Shown: positions 44,042-53,639, counted from the first letter of the stretch. The stretch is DNA of 64,000 nucleotides from Nocardia farcinica (GCF_001182745.1 NZ_LN868938.1:2604001-2668000); one strand, 5' to 3'. A program made the numbers and translations. Notes: a model not told the origin generated them from the letters alone.

Positions 44042-44405
44042 ATGTCGTAATGGTGATTCGAAGCGTCTTTTCACCATTGCCGGGATAATGCCGTCCGGGG
44101 ATAGCGCGAAGAGAAGAGCACGTCACGACGACGGCGTGCCGCCGCGACCTCCACGGTCACGGCAGTCATCGCCGCCACCGACTCAGATTCGCGCCGGTAG
44201 AAGGCGAGTAGAATCGAACACCGCGGTCGCGGTCATCGACGCCGCTGCGGCGCGAAGGCCTGGAGCCCAGGCGGTTCGAGCCGGCATCGGTGGGGTTCAC
44301 AGTGTCGGTGCTGACTGACGTATCTGACCGATACCGAGGTCCCGCGTCGTGAATACCGCGACCGGACAGACGCCCCTGGGTCGCGCCTCGCAGCCGAACA
44401 TTGCC
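44042..44405. other. Noncoding remnant after the WXG100 pseudogene
   Basis: 364 bp with no supportable gene on either strand. A short frame ends VIRSVFSPLPG soon after the WXG100 stop and may be the residue of a second secreted-protein gene. Confidence 0.4.
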
Positions 44406-45701
44406 TCAGGTCCGGGAATCGACCGTCGCCACGTCCTCGATTACCTCGACGTTGCGCCGGTAGCCGACGGTCTCGTAGCCGACCACCGAGACCCATGGCG
44501 CAAGAGAGAGCACCAGGAGGCACCAGGGGAGGTCCACGTCGCCCTGCGCCATCAGCACCGGCACCACAAGGGTGACCGCCGTGATCCCGATCTGCACCAC
44601 GTGGAGTGCGCCGACGGCCCTGGTCAGAAGGAAGTAGCCGCCGTAAAAGAACGCGATGAACAGTGCAACCGGGACGACCACGGTGACTACGGTGGCGGTC
44701 AGGCTCAGCTTCGAGTGATGGTCGAGGAAGTACGCCGCGACATGTAATCCGGCTCCGATGGCGACGATGCTGCCGAACAGCCCCATGGCGCCGTAGCCGA
44801 AGCCAAAGGAGCGCTTGCGTCGCACGTGCAGGATCTCACCCGTCGGTACCACGAAGTAGCACCACCAAATTCCGAAGGTGAGCGCCGTGCCCGCCAGCGT
44901 GAACAGACCGATCTCCCAGGTGAGGCCACCCTCGGCGAGGATGTTGATCGCGGCCATCGTGCCGATCATGCCTTCGCCCAGGCAGATGATGACCATCAAT
45001 CCATAGCGCTCGGCAATGTGGTGGGGATGCCAGGGCGTGCCGCCACGGTGGCGCTCGGCGTAGGCCGGGCCTCCGAGCTCGACGAGGAACGGGATCACCA
45101 TGAGGGCGAAGGTGGTGCCCACGGGCAGGTCGACGAGAGCCAAGATGCACCACAGCACCTGGGCTATCGCGATGGTGAGCAGGTAGGTGCGGCAAGCCAC
45201 ACGGCGGCTCTCGTCCTGCCGGGCCGCGCGCCACCACTGGAAGATCATCGCCACACGCATCACGACGTAGCCCCAAACCATGACGTCGTTGTCGAGAGTC
45301 TCGCCGTGGTCGTAGACCGAGATGAACATCGGGTGCAGCCCGAGGGCGAAGATCAGCACCCCGACCATCTGCAGCATGGTGGTCAGCCGGTAGATCCAGT
45401 CGTCGGTGTCGAAGGCCGAGGCGAACCAGGTGAAGTTGATCCACGCCCACGAGATCCCGAAGGTGGCGAATCCGAAAGCAACGCCCCCTGCCCAGAGATG
45501 GTCCGCGGCCAGTGCGTGCGCCAGTTCGTTGGCGGCGGTGCCGAACGCGACGACGAATGTCAGATCGAACAGCAGTTCCAGCGGCGTCGCCACCCGATGC
45601 GTCTCGTGCGGGTCGCGCCCCAGCATCCGGCGGGCGCGGTGGCCGCCCCGCCCTCGGTCGGTCGACCCTGCCGCTCGGTCGCCGCGCAGTTCCTCGGTCA
45701 C
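44406..45701 (-). CDS. ltrA: Low temperature requirement protein A (LtrA)
   Basis: 431 residues with about 12 membrane helices. Signature: THRVATPLELLFDLTFVVAF, FNFTWFASAFDTDDW-like motif (INFTWFASAFDTDDWIYRLT), and ERYGLMVIICLGEGMIGT. LtrA proteins are integral membrane proteins of unclear function first linked to cold growth in Listeria. GTG start overlaps the stop of the SnoaL-like gene by 4 bp. Confidence 0.9.
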   Translation of the reverse strand: MTEELRGDRAAGSTDRGRGGHRARRMLGRDPHETHRVATPLELLFDLTFVVAFGTAANELAHALAADHLWAGGVAFGFATFGISWAWINFTWFASAFDTDDWIYRLTTMLQMVGVLIFALGLHPMFISVYDHGETLDNDVMVWGYVVMRVAMIFQWWRAARQDESRRVACRTYLLTIAIAQVLWCILALVDLPVGTTFALMVIPFLVELGGPAYAERHRGGTPWHPHHIAERYGLMVIICLGEGMIGTMAAINILAEGGLTWEIGLFTLAGTALTFGIWWCYFVVPTGEILHVRRKRSFGFGYGAMGLFGSIVAIGAGLHVAAYFLDHHSKLSLTATVVTVVVPVALFIAFFYGGYFLLTRAVGALHVVQIGITAVTLVVPVLMAQGDVDLPWCLLVLSLAPWVSVVGYETVGYRRNVEVIEDVATVDSRT

Positions 45702-46033
45702 CCGTGGGCCTCACGGATGGTCATCGAGGCGACCTTGTCACCGGCCGGCGCGAACGCGAAGCTGCTCAGACCGTTTGCGTAGTTGCTGCGCCAGTCGCCG
45801 ACCACGACCACCTCGCCGTCGCCGGTGGTCGTGACCGACTGCACCGTCAGCGTGCCGTCGGCGCCGATCAGCTCCTTGCGACTCCAGCGGTCAATCGCCT
45901 CCCGGCCGCGGAAGACGCGACCCCAATCGTCGACGTACCCGTCGGCGGTGAAGCAATCCAGAAAAGCCGCTTCATTATGGCTGTTGACGGCGGTGATGAG
46001 GGTGGCGACAGGCTCGGGGATCTGCGTGGTCAT
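45698..46033 (-). CDS. SnoaL-like / NTF2-family protein
   Basis: 111 residues: MTTQIPEPVATLITAVNSHN, then AAFLDCFTADGYVDDWGRVF and FRGREAIDRWSRKEL, typical of the small SnoaL-like cone fold. May bind or isomerise a small molecule. Co-transcribed with ltrA (4-bp overlap) and downstream of the SDR pseudogene. Confidence 0.85.
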   Translation of the reverse strand: MTTQIPEPVATLITAVNSHNEAAFLDCFTADGYVDDWGRVFRGREAIDRWSRKELIGADGTLTVQSVTTTGDGEVVVVGDWRSNYANGLSSFAFAPAGDKVASMTIREAHG

Positions 46034-46151
46034 GGTTCTCCTTCCTTAGCTCGCGAATGGCGCAAGCAGTCGAGCTGGGTCCTCGCCGGCACCGGGCCGG
46101 AAGAGTCGATGGACCAGGCCGTCGGCCGGCCGGCTGCGCCGGCGGGTGGGC

Positions 46152-46909
46152 TCAGCGGGTGGTGTATCCGCCGTTGGCGAAGATGGTCTGGCCGGTGATC
46201 CACCGGCCTTCGGTAGCCAGGAACCGCACGATCGGGGCGATGTCCTCGATCTGGGTGAGCTGGTTGCCCATCGCCTGCGACTTGTGGAACGCGACCCGCC
46301 CCGGGGTCTCCTGGCCGTAGAAGAAGGGCGTGTCCATCGGTCCGGGTGCGATGGAGTTCACCGAGATCCCCCGCGCCGCGAACTCCTTCGCAGCAGCCCG
46401 GGTGAAGTGCTCGACGGGCGATTTGCCGCCGGCATACGTCGAGTAGCCGTCGGTGAACGCTGCCAGCAGCAAGGTCAAGATGGTGATCACCTTACCGTTG
46501 TCGGCCACGTGACGACCTGCTTCGCGCAGGAAGGAAGTACGCCGCCTTGCCGTTGATGTCGAACATCTCGTCGTACTCTGCCACGGTGGTGTCGATGATC
46601 GGCTTGCGCAGCACCTTGCCGACCGTGTTGACCGGCGATATCGATCGGGCCCAACGCCGCTGCGGCGTCGGCGAACAGCCGCTCGACGACCTCGACTTTT
46701 GTCAGATCGCCGGTGAGCAGTACGCCCTTGCGGCCAGCGGCCTCGACCGCGGCGAGCGTCTCCTCGGCCGCCGGCCGGGTGGGATCGGAGTTGTAGTGGA
46801 TGGCGACGTTGGCGCCTGCCTCGGCGAACTGGCGGCTGATCAGGCCCCCGAGGTTCTTTACACCTGCGGCGATGAGGACGTTCTTGCCTTCGAGGGCGGG
46901 GACGGACAT
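46152..46909 (-). pseudogene. Short-chain dehydrogenase/reductase gene with two frameshifts
   Basis: Frame A: ALEGKNVLIAAGVKNLGGLI to ALGPIDI (cofactor half). Near 46645 it shifts to VNTVGKVLRKPIIDTTVAEY then DEMFDINGKAAYF (frame B), and near 46532 to REAGRHVADNGKVITILT then STYAGGKSPVEHFTRAAAKE (frame C), ending GQTIFANGGYTTR. YxxxK is intact, but the Ser before it seems replaced (ILTLLLAAF). Two indels make it nonfunctional as read. Divergent from the TetR gene at 46984, which probably controlled it. Confidence 0.8.
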
Positions 46910-46983
46910 GAGACTCCTTCGCCGACTTGCCATTTCACCGACACACGATTTCTGTATCACTCTTCGAGAGCTACTATATCAAT

Positions 46984-47691
46984 GTGACAGCAGAACGCAA
47001 GAGCGATACACGACGCGAGCTCCTGGAGGCCGCGGCGTCGCTGATCAGCGATGCGCCCGGCCAGGACGTGCCGTTGCGCGCGATCTGCGATCGGGTCGGC
47101 GTGAAGCTGCCGACGCTGTACCACTTCTTCGGCAGCAAGGACGGCCTCCTCACGGCGGTCATCGAGTACGGCTTCGCGAGCTACCTCGCGCTCAAGCAGG
47201 CGACCGAGCCGACCGGCGACCCGATCGAGGACATTCGCCGCGGCTGGGACACGCACGTGCGCTTCGGCCTCGAGCACGCCGGTTTCTACGCGCTCATGTA
47301 CGGCCAGGTCACCCCGCACCGGCGGCCGGAGGCAGCCGCTGGTCCGCAGGCGGCACTGCTCCGGCTCTGCAAGGACGCCGAGAGGCAAGGCCGACTGGCG
47401 GTCCCGGCTGGCGTCGCCGCCGATCACATACTCGCCGCCAACGTTGGCGTCACGCTCTTCCTCATCACCGCCGCCGAGCAGGATCTCGCCCTCGCCAACC
47501 ATGTTCGCGACGCTACGATCGCGGCGATCACCGGCCTGCCCGCCACACCGGCGGTCGAGCGGGACGGCCGGGCCGCCCTCGCTCGCCGGCTGCTGCACGT
47601 TTTGGCCGGCGCCGAGGACGAGATCGGCTCGGCCGAGGTGGCGCTGCTTCGCAAGTGGCTCGCCACGCTCACCGACACCGAGTCGGCATAG
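46984..47691 (+). CDS. TetR-family regulator
   Basis: 235 residues from GTG 46984. HTH: DTRRELLEAAASLISDAPGQ, VPLRAICDRVGVKLPTLYHF, FGSKDGLLTAVIEYG. C-terminal helical ligand domain with LMYGQVTPHRRPE. The divergent spacer (46910-46983) has TACTAT as a -10-like element and CTCTTCGAGAG as small palindrome. Intact, though its probable SDR target is broken. Confidence 0.88.
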   Translation: MTAERKSDTRRELLEAAASLISDAPGQDVPLRAICDRVGVKLPTLYHFFGSKDGLLTAVIEYGFASYLALKQATEPTGDPIEDIRRGWDTHVRFGLEHAGFYALMYGQVTPHRRPEAAAGPQAALLRLCKDAERQGRLAVPAGVAADHILAANVGVTLFLITAAEQDLALANHVRDATIAAITGLPATPAVERDGRAALARRLLHVLAGAEDEIGSAEVALLRKWLATLTDTESA

Positions 47692-47747
47692 TCCTCCCGA
47701 TTCAGCCAGCCCGCAGCGCGTCGTGACGCGCAGCCAGCCGCCGCCAC

Positions 47748-48200
47748 ATGTCCCACGCCAAGATCCACTTCCTGTGGAGCCAAGAGGGGAACCGGACGCT
47801 GCGCATCGTCTCGCGCATGGGTGCGGTGCTGCCAGCCAGCACATCGGCCGGCGGCAAAGCCCTGCTCGCCGACCTCCCCGACGACGCGCTCCGCCAGCTC
47901 TACCAGAATCCGGGCGCCGCAGCACTGGGCGACGCGCTCAGCGACCGCGAGCTCGCGGCACTGCTGCGTGAGATCAGGGCTTGCCGCCGCAACGGCTTCG
48001 CGACCACCAACCAGCAGACCGAGAAAGGGGTCAGCGCTGTCGCGGTGCCCCTGCGCGACCACACCGGCCGCGCCATCGCCTCGATGTCGATTTCAGCCCC
48101 CTCAGCGCGCTTCGCCGAGCTGTTGGCACCCGAGTCGATCCAGCTGATCATGGCCAGCCAGCACGACCTTCAATCCGACGTGGCCGCACTGGGACTCTGA
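47748..48200 (+). pseudogene. IclR-family regulator lacking its DNA-binding domain
   Basis: 150 residues that are only the IclR effector-binding domain: WSQEGNRTLRIVSRMGAVLP, STSAGGKALLADLPDDALRQ, NNGFATTNQQTEKGVSAVAV-type segment (NGFATTNQQTEKGVSAVAVP). The N-terminal winged helix (about 80-100 residues) is missing; the 56 bp before the start carry no HTH. A 5'-truncated gene. It probably once controlled the adjacent aromatic-degradation cluster. Confidence 0.75.
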
Positions 48201-48227
48201 GGCTCAGAGTCCCAGTGCGGCCACGTC
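48177..48227. repeat. 51-bp palindrome (25-bp perfect arms, 1-bp centre)
   Basis: Left arm 48177-48201 begins GACGTGGCCGCACTGG and covers the last seven codons of the IclR remnant; right arm 48203-48227 is its exact complement. Centre is G48202. Lies between convergent genes. Could act as a terminator but is far longer than others here; it also looks like an inverted-duplication scar. Confidence 0.85.
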
Positions 48228-48244
48228 CGATCCGCCGACAGCGA

Positions 48245-49759
48245 TCACACCATGATGTTGATGACCTTCTCCTCGGTGTAGGAGAGCAGTTCCTCCAGGC
48301 ACTCCTCCTTGCCGCCCACGCCGGAGGCCTTCACGCCTCCGTACGGCACGTTGAGGAAGTGCTGACTCGAACCGTTAACCCACACGAACCCGGCCTCCAG
48401 AGCGCGCGCGACGCGCACCGCGCGGTCGAGGTCCTTGGTCCAGACGCTGCCGGTCAAGCCGTACTCGACGCTGTTGGCAATCGCGACCGCCTCGTCCTCG
48501 GTGTCGAACGGGATGACCGAGAGCAGCGGCCCGAAGACTTCCTCGCGGGCGACGCGCGCCGAATGCACCACATCGACCAGCACAGTCGGCGCCACGAACA
48601 GCGATCCCTCGAACTCTGGCCCCTTGGGACGTCCGCCCCCGGTGCGGACCACTGCGCCCTCCGCCAGCGCCATATCGATGTACAACATGGACTTGTCGAA
48701 CTGAGTGCGGTTGATCATGGTGCCCTGCTCGGATCCCTCGTCGAGCGGATCGCCGACAGTTCGCGCCTCGACCAGCTCCACGACACGGTCCACCAGCCGG
48801 TCGTGCAGCGAACGATGCACGAGTAGCCGGGAGTTGGAGCCGCAGGACTGCCCGGACCAGGTGAAGTTCATACCGGCGACCGCGCCGGCCGCAGCCTTCT
48901 CGAGGTCAGCGTCATCGAAGACCACCATCGCGTTTTTGCCACCGAGCTCCAGCGTCACGTGCTTGACCCCGCTCTCGGCCGCCGCGCGCTGGATCGCCCG
49001 GCCGGTCGGCTCGGAGCCGATGAACCCGATCCGGCGAACCGCCGGGTGCCGCACCAGCCGGTCCGGCACTGCAGGCCCGTTGCCGACAACGACGTTGACC
49101 ACACCTGGCGGGAACACCTCGTTGGCCAGCTCGGCCAGCCGCAGAGTCGACAGCGGCGCTGCCTCCGGCGGCTTGGCCACGACCGGGTTGCCGGCGACCA
49201 GCGGCGCGGCAATCCGGCACGCGAACATGAGCGGGTGGTTGTAGGGAAAGATCTTCGCGACCACCCCCACCGGCTCCCGCAATGTGAGAGGCAGGTTCTC
49301 ACTTGCCGGGATGGTCGCTCCCTTCATCTCGAGTGCGAACCCGGCATACATTCGCATTTGGCTCAATGCGATCTCCACGTCGAAACGGGAATTGGAGATC
49401 GGCGAGCCCGCGTCGATCGTGTCGAGCAGTGCAAGCTCCTCACTGTGTTCCTCGACGAGATCCGCCAACCGGCGCACCAGATCGGCCCGTTCGAGCGCCG
49501 GTGTGGCCCGCCAGCCCGGCAATGCAGCCTCAGCAGCGGCGACCGCGCGATCGACGTCTGCCAGCGATGCGTCGGGGACCTCGGCGAGCGACTCCTGGGT
49601 GAAGGGGTCACCCACGGTGAACGTAGCCCCGCCCTCGGCCGGCACGAGCGCGCCGCCGATCAGAAGTCGCCAGTCACGCTCCACCAGGGTGGCGATCTCG
49701 GCCGCCCGGACGGTGCGGGCGGGGGTGCCGGTGCCGGCGACGGACATCGATCGGTTCAT
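48245..49759 (-). CDS. Aldehyde dehydrogenase
   Basis: 504 residues, start ATG 49759 behind GGAGGAAAAG. Motifs: KIFPYNHPLMFACRIAAPLV, GFIGSEPTGRAIQRAAAES, catalytic Glu in LELGGKNAMVVFDDADLE, Cys in WSGQSCGSNSRLLV, and EEVFGPLLSVIPF. Intact NAD-type ALDH, likely for an aromatic or aliphatic aldehyde. Sits between the IclR remnant and the collapsed hydroxybenzoate cluster. Confidence 0.9.
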   Translation of the reverse strand: MNRSMSVAGTGTPARTVRAAEIATLVERDWRLLIGGALVPAEGGATFTVGDPFTQESLAEVPDASLADVDRAVAAAEAALPGWRATPALERADLVRRLADLVEEHSEELALLDTIDAGSPISNSRFDVEIALSQMRMYAGFALEMKGATIPASENLPLTLREPVGVVAKIFPYNHPLMFACRIAAPLVAGNPVVAKPPEAAPLSTLRLAELANEVFPPGVVNVVVGNGPAVPDRLVRHPAVRRIGFIGSEPTGRAIQRAAAESGVKHVTLELGGKNAMVVFDDADLEKAAAGAVAGMNFTWSGQSCGSNSRLLVHRSLHDRLVDRVVELVEARTVGDPLDEGSEQGTMINRTQFDKSMLYIDMALAEGAVVRTGGGRPKGPEFEGSLFVAPTVLVDVVHSARVAREEVFGPLLSVIPFDTEDEAVAIANSVEYGLTGSVWTKDLDRAVRVARALEAGFVWVNGSSQHFLNVPYGGVKASGVGGKEECLEELLSYTEEKVINIMV

Positions 49760-49806
49760 CTTTTCCTCCACGTGCAGGGCGCCCGGCCGGATGCCGGCGC
49801 TGTCTC

Positions 49807-50555
49807 CTACCTTGGCCCAGTGCAGAATTCGCGCGCGACAACCTTCCCCACCACAGAAGATTGGTAAGTGCGCGGGGTGGCCGTCGCGCTGCTGAGCGGC
49901 ACCACGGGGCACATCGGCGGCTCGTCCTCGGGTACCAGCGCCGTCGGGCCGTAGATCCAGTCGGTGTAGGTGTGGTCGTGCACACCACGGGCCCGCAGTA
50001 GCGCGTGGCGCTGCTCGCGGGCGAGTCCGTCGAGATGCCATAGCTCACCCCACGCGGGCGGTCGTCACGACCCGGCAGCAGTGCTCCGGGCGGACCGCCT
50101 GGTACGACGCGAGCACGGCCCAGCACAGTCCGCCATCGTGCCAACGCAACCGCTCGACATGCTCGGCGAGTACCCAACCGTCCTCGATCGCCACGATCGC
50201 GCCCTGCGCCATGTACTGCAGCGGCGGGTGCGCTGCGTCGCCGAGCAGGGCGATCCGGCCGTGGACCCAGGTCAAAATCGAATCACGGTCGTACATCCGC
50301 CACCATCTGTCTCGCTACATGTGCGGAGTTCCCGCCCGTACGGCGGTGCACATGCCGTCGAAGGCTGCGTCCAGTCGTCCGGAGTGCCTCAGTTCTCCTC
50401 GCCGGCGCGCGCCTTGGGCGACTCGAAGACAGCGACCTGGTTGAGCAGCTCTCCCCCACGCACCCGTAGTGCACGAAGTGACAACGGGGACCGACGTACA
50501 CCACTACTTCGGAGAGGTCGACAGGTCGGCCTGTGGTATCGGCGCCGGGCACCGT
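49807..50555 (-). pseudogene. 3-hydroxybenzoate 6-hydroxylase-like FAD monooxygenase, C-terminal remnant
   Basis: Pieces in order: VPGADTTGRPVDLSEVVVYV then GPRCHFVHY, RGGELLNQVAVFESPKARAG (shifted frame), MYDRDSILTWVHGRIALLGD and AAHPPLQYMAQGAIVAIEDG, then WGELWHLDGLAREQ (shifted again), ending TYQSSVVGKVVAREF. GDAAHPPLQYMAQGA is the FAD-binding C-motif of 3HB6H/salicylate hydroxylases. At least two stop codons (TGA, TAG) and two or more frameshifts interrupt it; N-terminal 40 percent is lost by fusion to the hydrolase remnant. Confidence 0.8.
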
Positions 50556-50950
50556 GGTGCGGAACTGCCAGTCCCGCAAGGATATGTCGTTCATGATCGT
50601 GAAGCCGGCGATCGCCGCGCCTACCTCCGCCTCGCCCGCTCGGCGCACCTCGGCGCAGATGACCACCATCAATTCGACCTCCCGGTCGAGCGCGGCGGTC
50701 TCGGCCGGCTTGGTGATGTCGTCCCGGGCGCCGAGGAGGGAGTCGGCGAACTTCACGAACAGCGTCGGGTACGCCGGCAATTCACGGTCCATCTCCTTGA
50801 TGTGGTTCGTGTGGTAGTGGCCGACGCAGAGCACTTTCGCCGGGCTGGGGACGACGGGGGCGAAGTCCGGACCCTCTACCGGGTCGATCGCGGCGCGAGC
50901 AGGCGCGTCAGGAGCGCCGTTCGCGAGGTAGGCGCCGACGGTAACGGTGC
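50555..50950 (-). pseudogene. Fumarylpyruvate/fumarylacetoacetate hydrolase remnant
   Basis: In frame with its neighbours: PVVPSPAKVLCVGHYHTNHI, KEMDRELPAYPTLFVKFADS, and AGFTIMNDISLRDWQFRTT, the FAH core. Then it is cut and joined directly to the monooxygenase remnant (RTT then VPGAD). The C-terminal half of FAH is missing and the N-terminus is fused to gentisate dioxygenase. This step would follow gentisate ring cleavage. Confidence 0.8.
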
Positions 50951-51782
50951 CGGAGCCGTCGAACACCTGATAGACGCTCGAGCCGGTTGCACGCACCGGC
51001 GCGGTTTCGGCGCCACGGACCACGGGGAGGAACTCCGCACGGATGGTCGGCAGCACGTCACGTCCGGTGGCCGGGTAGGTGTAGCTGACCGCCGCGTGTC
51101 CGGGTTCGGCCGTGCCGCCGAAGGCCTCACGCTCCACAGCGAGCTGGTCGGCCAGGGCTCGGTCGGTGTTCTCCCACTTGTAGGCCAGCAGCGGTGTCCC
51201 CGGCGTCGGCTCGCCCACGCCCACCGGGCGCAGTCCCGGATGGCCCCAGAGGCGCTCGGAACGGCAGCGCTCGGGCGTGATGCGCTCACCGTCGCTGATC
51301 TCCTCGCGGCCGAACTCGAAGAACTGCGTCTCATTTACATACTGGAACGGGATGTCGAGCCCGTCGACCCGCGCCATCGGTTGGTCGGTGGCGTTGTGGT
51401 GCGCGTGCCAGTTCCAGCCGGCCTGGGGCACGAAGCCGCCGCGGTTCATCGGCCTGACCGCCGACGACCGTTCACACGCCGGATCCCTCGACCACGAATC
51501 GGAACGCGTGTTGGATGTGCCGGTGCTCGGGCGCGTCCTCGCCCGGCATAAGGTACTGGATCGCGGCCCACAGCGTCGGCGTGGCGAATGGTCGGCCATC
51601 GAGGCCGGGGTTGGCCAGCGTGATCGCGCGCCGTTCGCCGCCGCGCCCGACATCTCCGTCCAGAGCGGCACCAGTCGCTGCTTCTCGAAACCCCGGTAGA
51701 GCTGCTCGAGCTCGGGTGTCACATCGGGCTGGTCCGGTGCCGCCACAGCCTGCAACCGGACGGGGTAGTCGCTGGGGGCCAT
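50950..51782 (-). pseudogene. Gentisate 1,2-dioxygenase-like pseudogene
   Basis: Begins MAPSDYPVRLQAVAAPDQPD and TPELEQLYRGFEKQRLVPLW; a frameshift moves to ITLANPGLDGRPFATPTLWA and PGEDAPEHRHIQHAFRFVVE (cupin 1 metal His), and a second returns to GGFVPQAGWNWHAHHNATDQ and WVDGLDIPFQYVNET-like text. The C-terminal cupin end is cut after SGTVTVGAY and joined to the hydrolase remnant. Ring-cleaving step of the gentisate pathway. Confidence 0.8.
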
Positions 51783-52166
51783 GCGAAAACCGTCCCACCT
51801 GGCCAACACTGCCGAACACATGATTCTGTGCTCCAGAATCTGCCCTCAGGAGACGTGTCGACCGCGGCGCCGCGCACCTGCACCGTGCCTCGACCGACCG
51901 GCGGGTCAACGGCTCATAGGTGCTGCGGGCGACGCTGTGGCCTCGTGCTGCCCGGCTGCAGGAGCTGGACCCTCTTGGCTCGAGGCCGAGCAGGCCCTCG
52001 ACCATTACGTCAGAATGCCGGTGAAGTGTGGCGACTGACCGGCCCCCACTCGCTGTCGTCAGAGCCAGCTCCTGTTTCCGTCACGCAGAATCTCGTGCGC
52101 TCCGCACGTTCGCCCGCGGTGTATTCTGCGCGACGTGACGTTGGTGGGACACAGCTGGGGCGGCTA

Positions 52167-53029
52167 AGGGCTGTCCCGTAAGTTGTTGAGCGCCAGCCGT
52201 TATCGTGTTCCCGTGGCGGTGATCTCGGCGGCCGATCCGGTGATGGTGGAGTTGTTCAGTGGGCTGCGGCCACGCAAGTTCGCCCGCCTGATCACGCGGT
52301 TGCGGCGTGAGGGCGCCGACCGGCCGTTGCGGGGCCGGCCCTGGGGGTTGTGCTTCGAGGACCGGGTGTTGCTGGTGGCCACCTACTGGCGCACCAACCT
52401 CACGATGCGGCAGCTGGCAGCGGTGTTCGGGGTATCGAAGTCCGCCGCGGCCAGAGTGATCGAAGATCTCGGCCCGGCCCTGGGTTTACGTCCCCGTGTC
52501 CGGTTTCCGCATGGCGCGGTGTTGATCGTGGACGGCACCCTGGTCCCGACCCGGGACCACGATGTGGCTGCACCCAGCAAGAACTACCGGTACTCGACCA
52601 ATCATCAGGTCGTCATCGACGCCGACACCGAACTCGTCGTCGCTCTCGGCCGGCCGCTGCCGGGCAACCGCAACGATTGCCGCGCCTACGGCGAGTCAGG
52701 CGCGGCCCATGCCTGCCGCAACGCGGTGGTGATCGCCGATGGCGGCTACCAGGGCACGAGCGCGATCATCCCGCACCGCCGTGTCCCGGGCCGGGACCTA
52801 CCGGAGTGGAAACAGGCCCACAACGCCTCCCATCGCAAGGTCCGTGCTCGTGTCGAGCACACCTTCTCCCGGATGAAGACCTGGAAGATCCTGCGGGACT
52901 GCCGTCTACGTGGCAACGGTGTCGCTGTCGCGATGGCCGGAGTCGCCACCCTGGCCAACCTCGCCCACGCCCGCTGACCCCAGCCAGGGGCAGGTCGTCA
53001 TCGCCGGGTCGGACTTACGGGACAACCCT
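52167..53029 (+). mobile_element. IS5-family insertion sequence, 863 bp, TA target duplication
   Basis: Terminal inverted repeats AGGGCTGTCCCGTAAGT (52167-52183) and its partner at 53013-53029 (one mismatch) with TA duplicated on both sides (52165-52166, 53030-53031). TA duplication is typical of the IS427-type group. Flanks CGGC and GCCG show the target was the palindrome CGGCTAGCCG. Carries one intact transposase gene. Confidence 0.9.
52183..52977 (+). CDS. IS5-family DDE transposase
   Basis: 264 residues counting from TTG 52183; the true start may be GTG 52213. HTH-like segment LTMRQLAAVFGVSKSAAARV, first Asp in LIVDGTLVPTRDHD, second in VIADGGYQGTSAI, and Glu in ARVEHTFSRMKTWKILRDCR. DDE triad complete; single frame, no frameshift. 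Looks active. Confidence 0.9.
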   Translation: MLSASRYRVPVAVISAADPVMVELFSGLRPRKFARLITRLRREGADRPLRGRPWGLCFEDRVLLVATYWRTNLTMRQLAAVFGVSKSAAARVIEDLGPALGLRPRVRFPHGAVLIVDGTLVPTRDHDVAAPSKNYRYSTNHQVVIDADTELVVALGRPLPGNRNDCRAYGESGAAHACRNAVVIADGGYQGTSAIIPHRRVPGRDLPEWKQAHNASHRKVRARVEHTFSRMKTWKILRDCRLRGNGVAVAMAGVATLANLAHAR

Positions 53030-53639
53030 TAGCCGCTCACCGGCGCAGCGCCACGGTTCGCCACCAGGCTCCGGAAGCTCATCTATTGGCGTGCGTTCGT
53101 CCCGAACAACGGTGTACCGCTCATCGAGGAGGTCCCGCCGACCTACCGGGAGGCGTTCACCGGCCGGGCGGCACATCGGGGAACAACAGCGTGGTACTCC
53201 CCCTCGAGATCTTCTCCAACGCCTTCATGCAGGACGCTGATGAGAACGTACAGAAGCTAGTCCACAGCCTCCTTGCACCCCAGCCCATGCAGTACCTGAC
53301 CGAACCCGTTCCGGCCGCGCCGGGCGTGCCCGCCAGCTACGCGATCACCACCGAGGATGTCTCACTGCCCCCAGACGAGTGGGGCTTCATGCCGTGCCTC
53401 CCTCAGCGCCTCGGCGACGTTCCCATCATCGAAACGCCCGGCAGTCACGAGGCCAAAATATCACCCGCCCCGTCGAACTCGCGCAAGCACTGCTCGAGTC
53501 GTAGCCGAGAGTATCCGAGCTTCGGCCCTCACTTGAGCGGCGACGCCGCCGAGCTCGAGGGGCCCGCCGGCGCGCCCGTGCCCATTGACCGATCGGTTAT
53601 ATGGGCAATCGCCGGAGCCATTCCGTCAGGAGGTGCTGT

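Larger units (their letters stand above)
52120..53504 (+). pseudogene. Alpha/beta hydrolase pseudogene split by the IS element
   Basis: Before the IS: ILRDVTLVGHSWGG (nucleophile elbow GHSWG, ending at 52164). After it: PLTGAAPRFATRLRKLIYWR, AFVPNNGVPLIEEVPPTYRE, NSVVLPLEIFSNAFMQDADE, LLAPQPMQYLTEPVPAAPGV and ETPGSHEA; a last frameshift then gives ITRPVELAQALLES and the stop at 53504. The N-terminal part upstream of 52120 is decayed. An esterase of the aryl-ester type by motif only. Confidence 0.75.

Noticed and set aside
50283..51821. A novel dioxygenase-hydrolase-monooxygenase fusion enzyme
   Set aside because: The single open frame results from deletions and frameshifts; each part lacks essential segments.
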